32,500 nucleotides of DNA from Anaeromyces robustus (lineage: Eukaryota; Neocallimastigomycota; Neocallimastigomycetes; Neocallimastigales; Neocallimastigaceae), in NCBI GenBank assembly GCA_002104895.1, contig MCFG01000131.1, positions 92,501-125,000 on the forward strand, written 5' to 3'. Made by a program: the position numbers and the translations under genes. Below are positions 29,752 to 32,500 of the stretch, piece after piece (position 1 is the first letter of the stretch; each line of letters opens with the position of its first letter). The notes beneath the pieces are model-generated. The model had not been told where the DNA came from, did not search any database, and was given only the letters and a program-made list of their open reading frames with translations.

Positions 29752-31491
29752 ATGGATTTATTCAAAGATCTTAATTTTATTTTCAATTCCCTTCCAAGTT
29801 ATCCTTGTTCATTATTAAAATCAAGTGCAAACCAAATTGCTATTGTGACACAAACAGGTGTTTTCATACATGTAATTTATGATTTTAATTAAAGAAATTT
29901 TAATTGAATAAATTATAATTTTATATAATAATAATAGTAATAATAATAAAAATTTTAAATACTATTTATATAGACACCAAGAGAAAGAAAAAATATAACA
30001 GATTCTCAATGGGATAGAACATCAATAACTAATAACATTAAATATCAGAAGCATTATAAAGTGATAAAAGGTATATTAAAGATAATTTCTTTGAATCATA
30101 TTAATTAATATATATATATAATTTTTTTCATTTTTGAAAATTAAAATAAAAATTTTAAGGATTATTTTTATATTAACAAAAAATACATACAAGAAAGATA
30201 AAACTAAAAATATATTAATATATTTAATTAATACATTTTAAATTCAATAAAAATAATTGAATGTATATATATTCAATTAATTATATGTATATAAAATTTG
30301 TTAAATATAAAGATCAATGCTTTCGAATTAGTGAATTAACGGATCAATTTCGTTGCGCAGTTTGGTCACCGTTGCAATGTTCATTACTTGGAGGGTAAAA
30401 ACTTAATAGCAGTAATTCTATAAATTCAAATTGAAATAATTTTTTTTTAAAATTGAATATGAATGAAATTTAATTTTTAAGTTATTAAAAGAAAAAAGAA
30501 ATTAAATGTTTTATTCAATGATATTATATTTTTTTACTTTATTTTCATTATTAATATATAAAGCTGTATGCTAATAACGGTAACAACGGGAAATCAAGTA
30601 TTATTATACGAAGCTGATTCTAATCCTTCTATTGAAGAATGGAAAATTGTAAATTTCTTTTTAATATATTTTGTTAGATATTTTATTTAAAAAAAAAGTT
30701 ACATTTCTTTCTTTCTTTCTTTCTTTCTTTTTTTTTTTTTTTTAAATATTTAATTATTTATTAACTTTTTTTTATTGTATAAAATTTCATATATTTATTA
30801 ATATTAAAAAAAGGTTACCAATTTTACAAAATTACTACAACAACATTATAAATTCGATTTAAATACTTTAACTAATGAAGATATTAATAAAATTGAAATT
30901 ATTTGTATATATCATATAACAATTATATATTATCTTATTATCATTAATGAGAATAAATATTAAATTTAGAAAAATTAAACAACATTTTTTTTTTTTTTTA
31001 TTTTATAAAATATTTTAACTGTTTATATCTATATATAAATATGAAAGCTGTTGACTGGTCACCTTATAATAATAATGATGATATATCATTAATAGCTTTA
31101 GGAAGTAAAGCAGGAAATATTACAATATGGAAGTAAATTATCAAACCAAACAAACGAACAAACAAAAATAAATAAATAAACATATATTAAATTTTTTTTA
31201 ACTAAATAAAATGATAGATTATAATATATATATATTTTTCTTTCATTCACTATATATCTATATCTTTATCTATATCTATATATCTATATATATTAAAATA
31301 AAAAAAAAAAAAAGGTTTGAAAATGATATACGGTATTTTACATCAGTAGATCTTTTTGATACTTATGTATATTCTATGAAATGGACAAATTGGTATTTTT
31401 CTGATAATGGTGATGGTAAAATGAAAAGAAAAGAAATGATAATAATATAACATAACATAACATAATATAATATAATATAATATAAATAAAT

Positions 31492-31524
<33 letters not shown>

Positions 31525-32500
31525 AATAATAAATTAAATTATATGTTATAAATAAAATTCTATTTATATAATATTTATTTCTATTAAAATATTAATTAAA
31601 TTATATGTTATAAATAAAATTCTATTTATATAATATTTATTTCTATAATATTTTAACTAAATAAGGATTATATTTTACTTGTATTAAAATAATATATATG
31701 TATGAATGATGATTAGGTTATATCTATCTTATAGCAGGAAGTTGTGAAGGGGAAATAAAAGCAGTAAAATTTAAAATTAATTTAAAAACAAAAAAATGTC
31801 ATATAAAAATTAAATCAATTAGTTCAAGTGATAATTTAATTGTATCAATTATTGAATTATCTGAAGATTATGTAAATATCATTTTTAATAATCAATTTTT
31901 TAATAATAATTAATAAAAAATTAAAATGAAAAAATTATTTTATTATATATATATATATATTTAATTATATTTATTATTTAATATTTATTATAATTAAAGA
32001 ATAACGATGGAAAGTGTAGTTTAGCTGTAGTTAAAGGTACTCTAATAAATATCTATGATTTAGATCTAAAGTCAGATCATTTTATACAAAAGAATACAAT
32101 GAAATCTTTTAGTATTCCTTATGTAATGACTATTGGATGTAAGTTAAACATATAACAACAAAAATTATTATTATTATTATTATTATTATTATTGTTGTTG
32201 TTATTGAATATCTAATTTATATATATATATATTATAAATTCTTATTCTTGTCTTTTCTTTTTTACTTTTATACTTTAATTTAACAATTATTGAAGCTTTA
32301 CAATTTTATGATTATGATAATATAATAAGAATTTATACCATGGATGGAAAAGCCATTGATATTGACATAACTACAAAAGGAGGAGAGGAGGATAAAAATG
32401 GATTAATTATTAAAAATGATAATACATTATCTTTTTTAAAAGCAATATTTTATCATCCAGTAGAAAATCAAGATGAATCTGAAATAAATAAAACTCAATC
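29752..32500 (+). CDS. Probable TFIIIC beta-propeller subunit (TFIIIC90/Sfc9-like), 5' part
   Basis: Ten in-phase exons: 29752-29871, 29974-30070, 30313-30394, 30564-30648, 30814-30904, 31048-31132, 31315-31415, 31717-31871, 32000-32138, and 32296 to the edge; about 340 residues visible. It opens MDLFKDLNFIFNSLPSYPCS, then NQIAIVTQTGVFIHTPRE. Later come CAVWSPLQCSLLGG, VDWSPYNNND, LIALGSKAGNITIWK, DGYIYLIAGSCEGEIKAV and RIYTMDGKAIDIDI. These are WD40-type blades in the style of the TFIIIC 90-kDa subunit N-terminal domain (GTF3C4; S. pombe Sfc9), which helps TFIIIC bind tRNA-gene promoters and recruit TFIIIB for RNA polymerase III. WD-like blades are certain; the TFIIIC identity rests on the N-terminal pattern and overall layout and is moderate. 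Another WD40 protein remains possible. The gene continues beyond the window. Confidence 0.65.
31532..31646. repeat. Perfect 53-bp direct repeat inside an intron
   Basis: 31532-31584 and 31594-31646 are identical over 53 bases (unit begins AATTAAATTATATGTTATAA), with a 62-base period. They lie in intron 7 of the TFIIIC-like gene, just after a short (GAAA)n tract. The lack of divergence points to a recent duplication. Confidence 0.85.

Noticed and set aside
31416-31450. Unspliced end of the TFIIIC-like exon 7 (Lys-rich residues then stop)
   Set aside because: A good donor GTAAAA after GGTGATG joins in phase to GTTATATC at 31717 and restores a WD-like blade.

Overview
The window is about 32.5 kb of extremely AT-rich eukaryotic nuclear DNA. 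It has many short GT...AG introns, the standard genetic code, and (AAT)n, (AAAT)n and homopolymer tracts throughout non-coding sequence and introns; proteins carry Asn- and Gln-rich runs. The gene content (Opi3-type phospholipid methyltransferase, SNF2/STH1-type remodeller, Rpp1/RPP30, eIF5, a probable TFIIIC subunit), the high intron density and the composition best suggest an early-diverging fungus such as an anaerobic gut fungus (Neocallimastigomycota). Dictyostelids were considered but usually have fewer introns. This assignment is inference; no search was run.

Layout, left to right. (1) 73-598, + strand: 3' end of a PEMT/Opi3 phospholipid N-methyltransferase with a Lys-rich tail ending in KKIN. 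(2) 1227-2698, +: seven-exon Abraxas/FAM175-like MPN-minus scaffold. (3) 2699-4864: repeat-rich desert. (4) 4865-11554, +: eight-exon, about 1737-residue SNF2/STH1-type SWI/SNF ATPase (QLQ, HSA, helicase, SnAC-like region, AT-hooks, bromodomain). (5) 12369-14000, +: seven-exon RNase P/MRP subunit Rpp30. (6) 14587-20926, -: seven exons encoding four tandem cyclic-nucleotide-binding domains, then two exons encoding an F-box and about ten leucine-rich repeats. Splice sites and phases fit a single gene of about 1173 residues. (7) 20927-26408: large gene desert with local duplications, hairpins and a retroposed-looking insertion. (8) 26645-27871, +: intronless eIF5 preceded by a weak-context 33-codon upstream ORF. 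(9) 27872-29751: intergenic. (10) 29752 to the window end, +: ten exons of a probable TFIIIC beta-propeller subunit (TFIIIC90/Sfc9-like), running off the edge.

The genes are mostly unrelated housekeeping functions (lipid methylation, chromatin, tRNA processing, Pol III transcription, translation initiation). The most interesting candidate system is the minus-strand locus: a protein that could couple cAMP or cGMP binding to an SCF-type ubiquitin ligase substrate receptor. The second is the eIF5 upstream ORF, which has the layout of the start-codon-stringency autoregulation described for animal eIF5.
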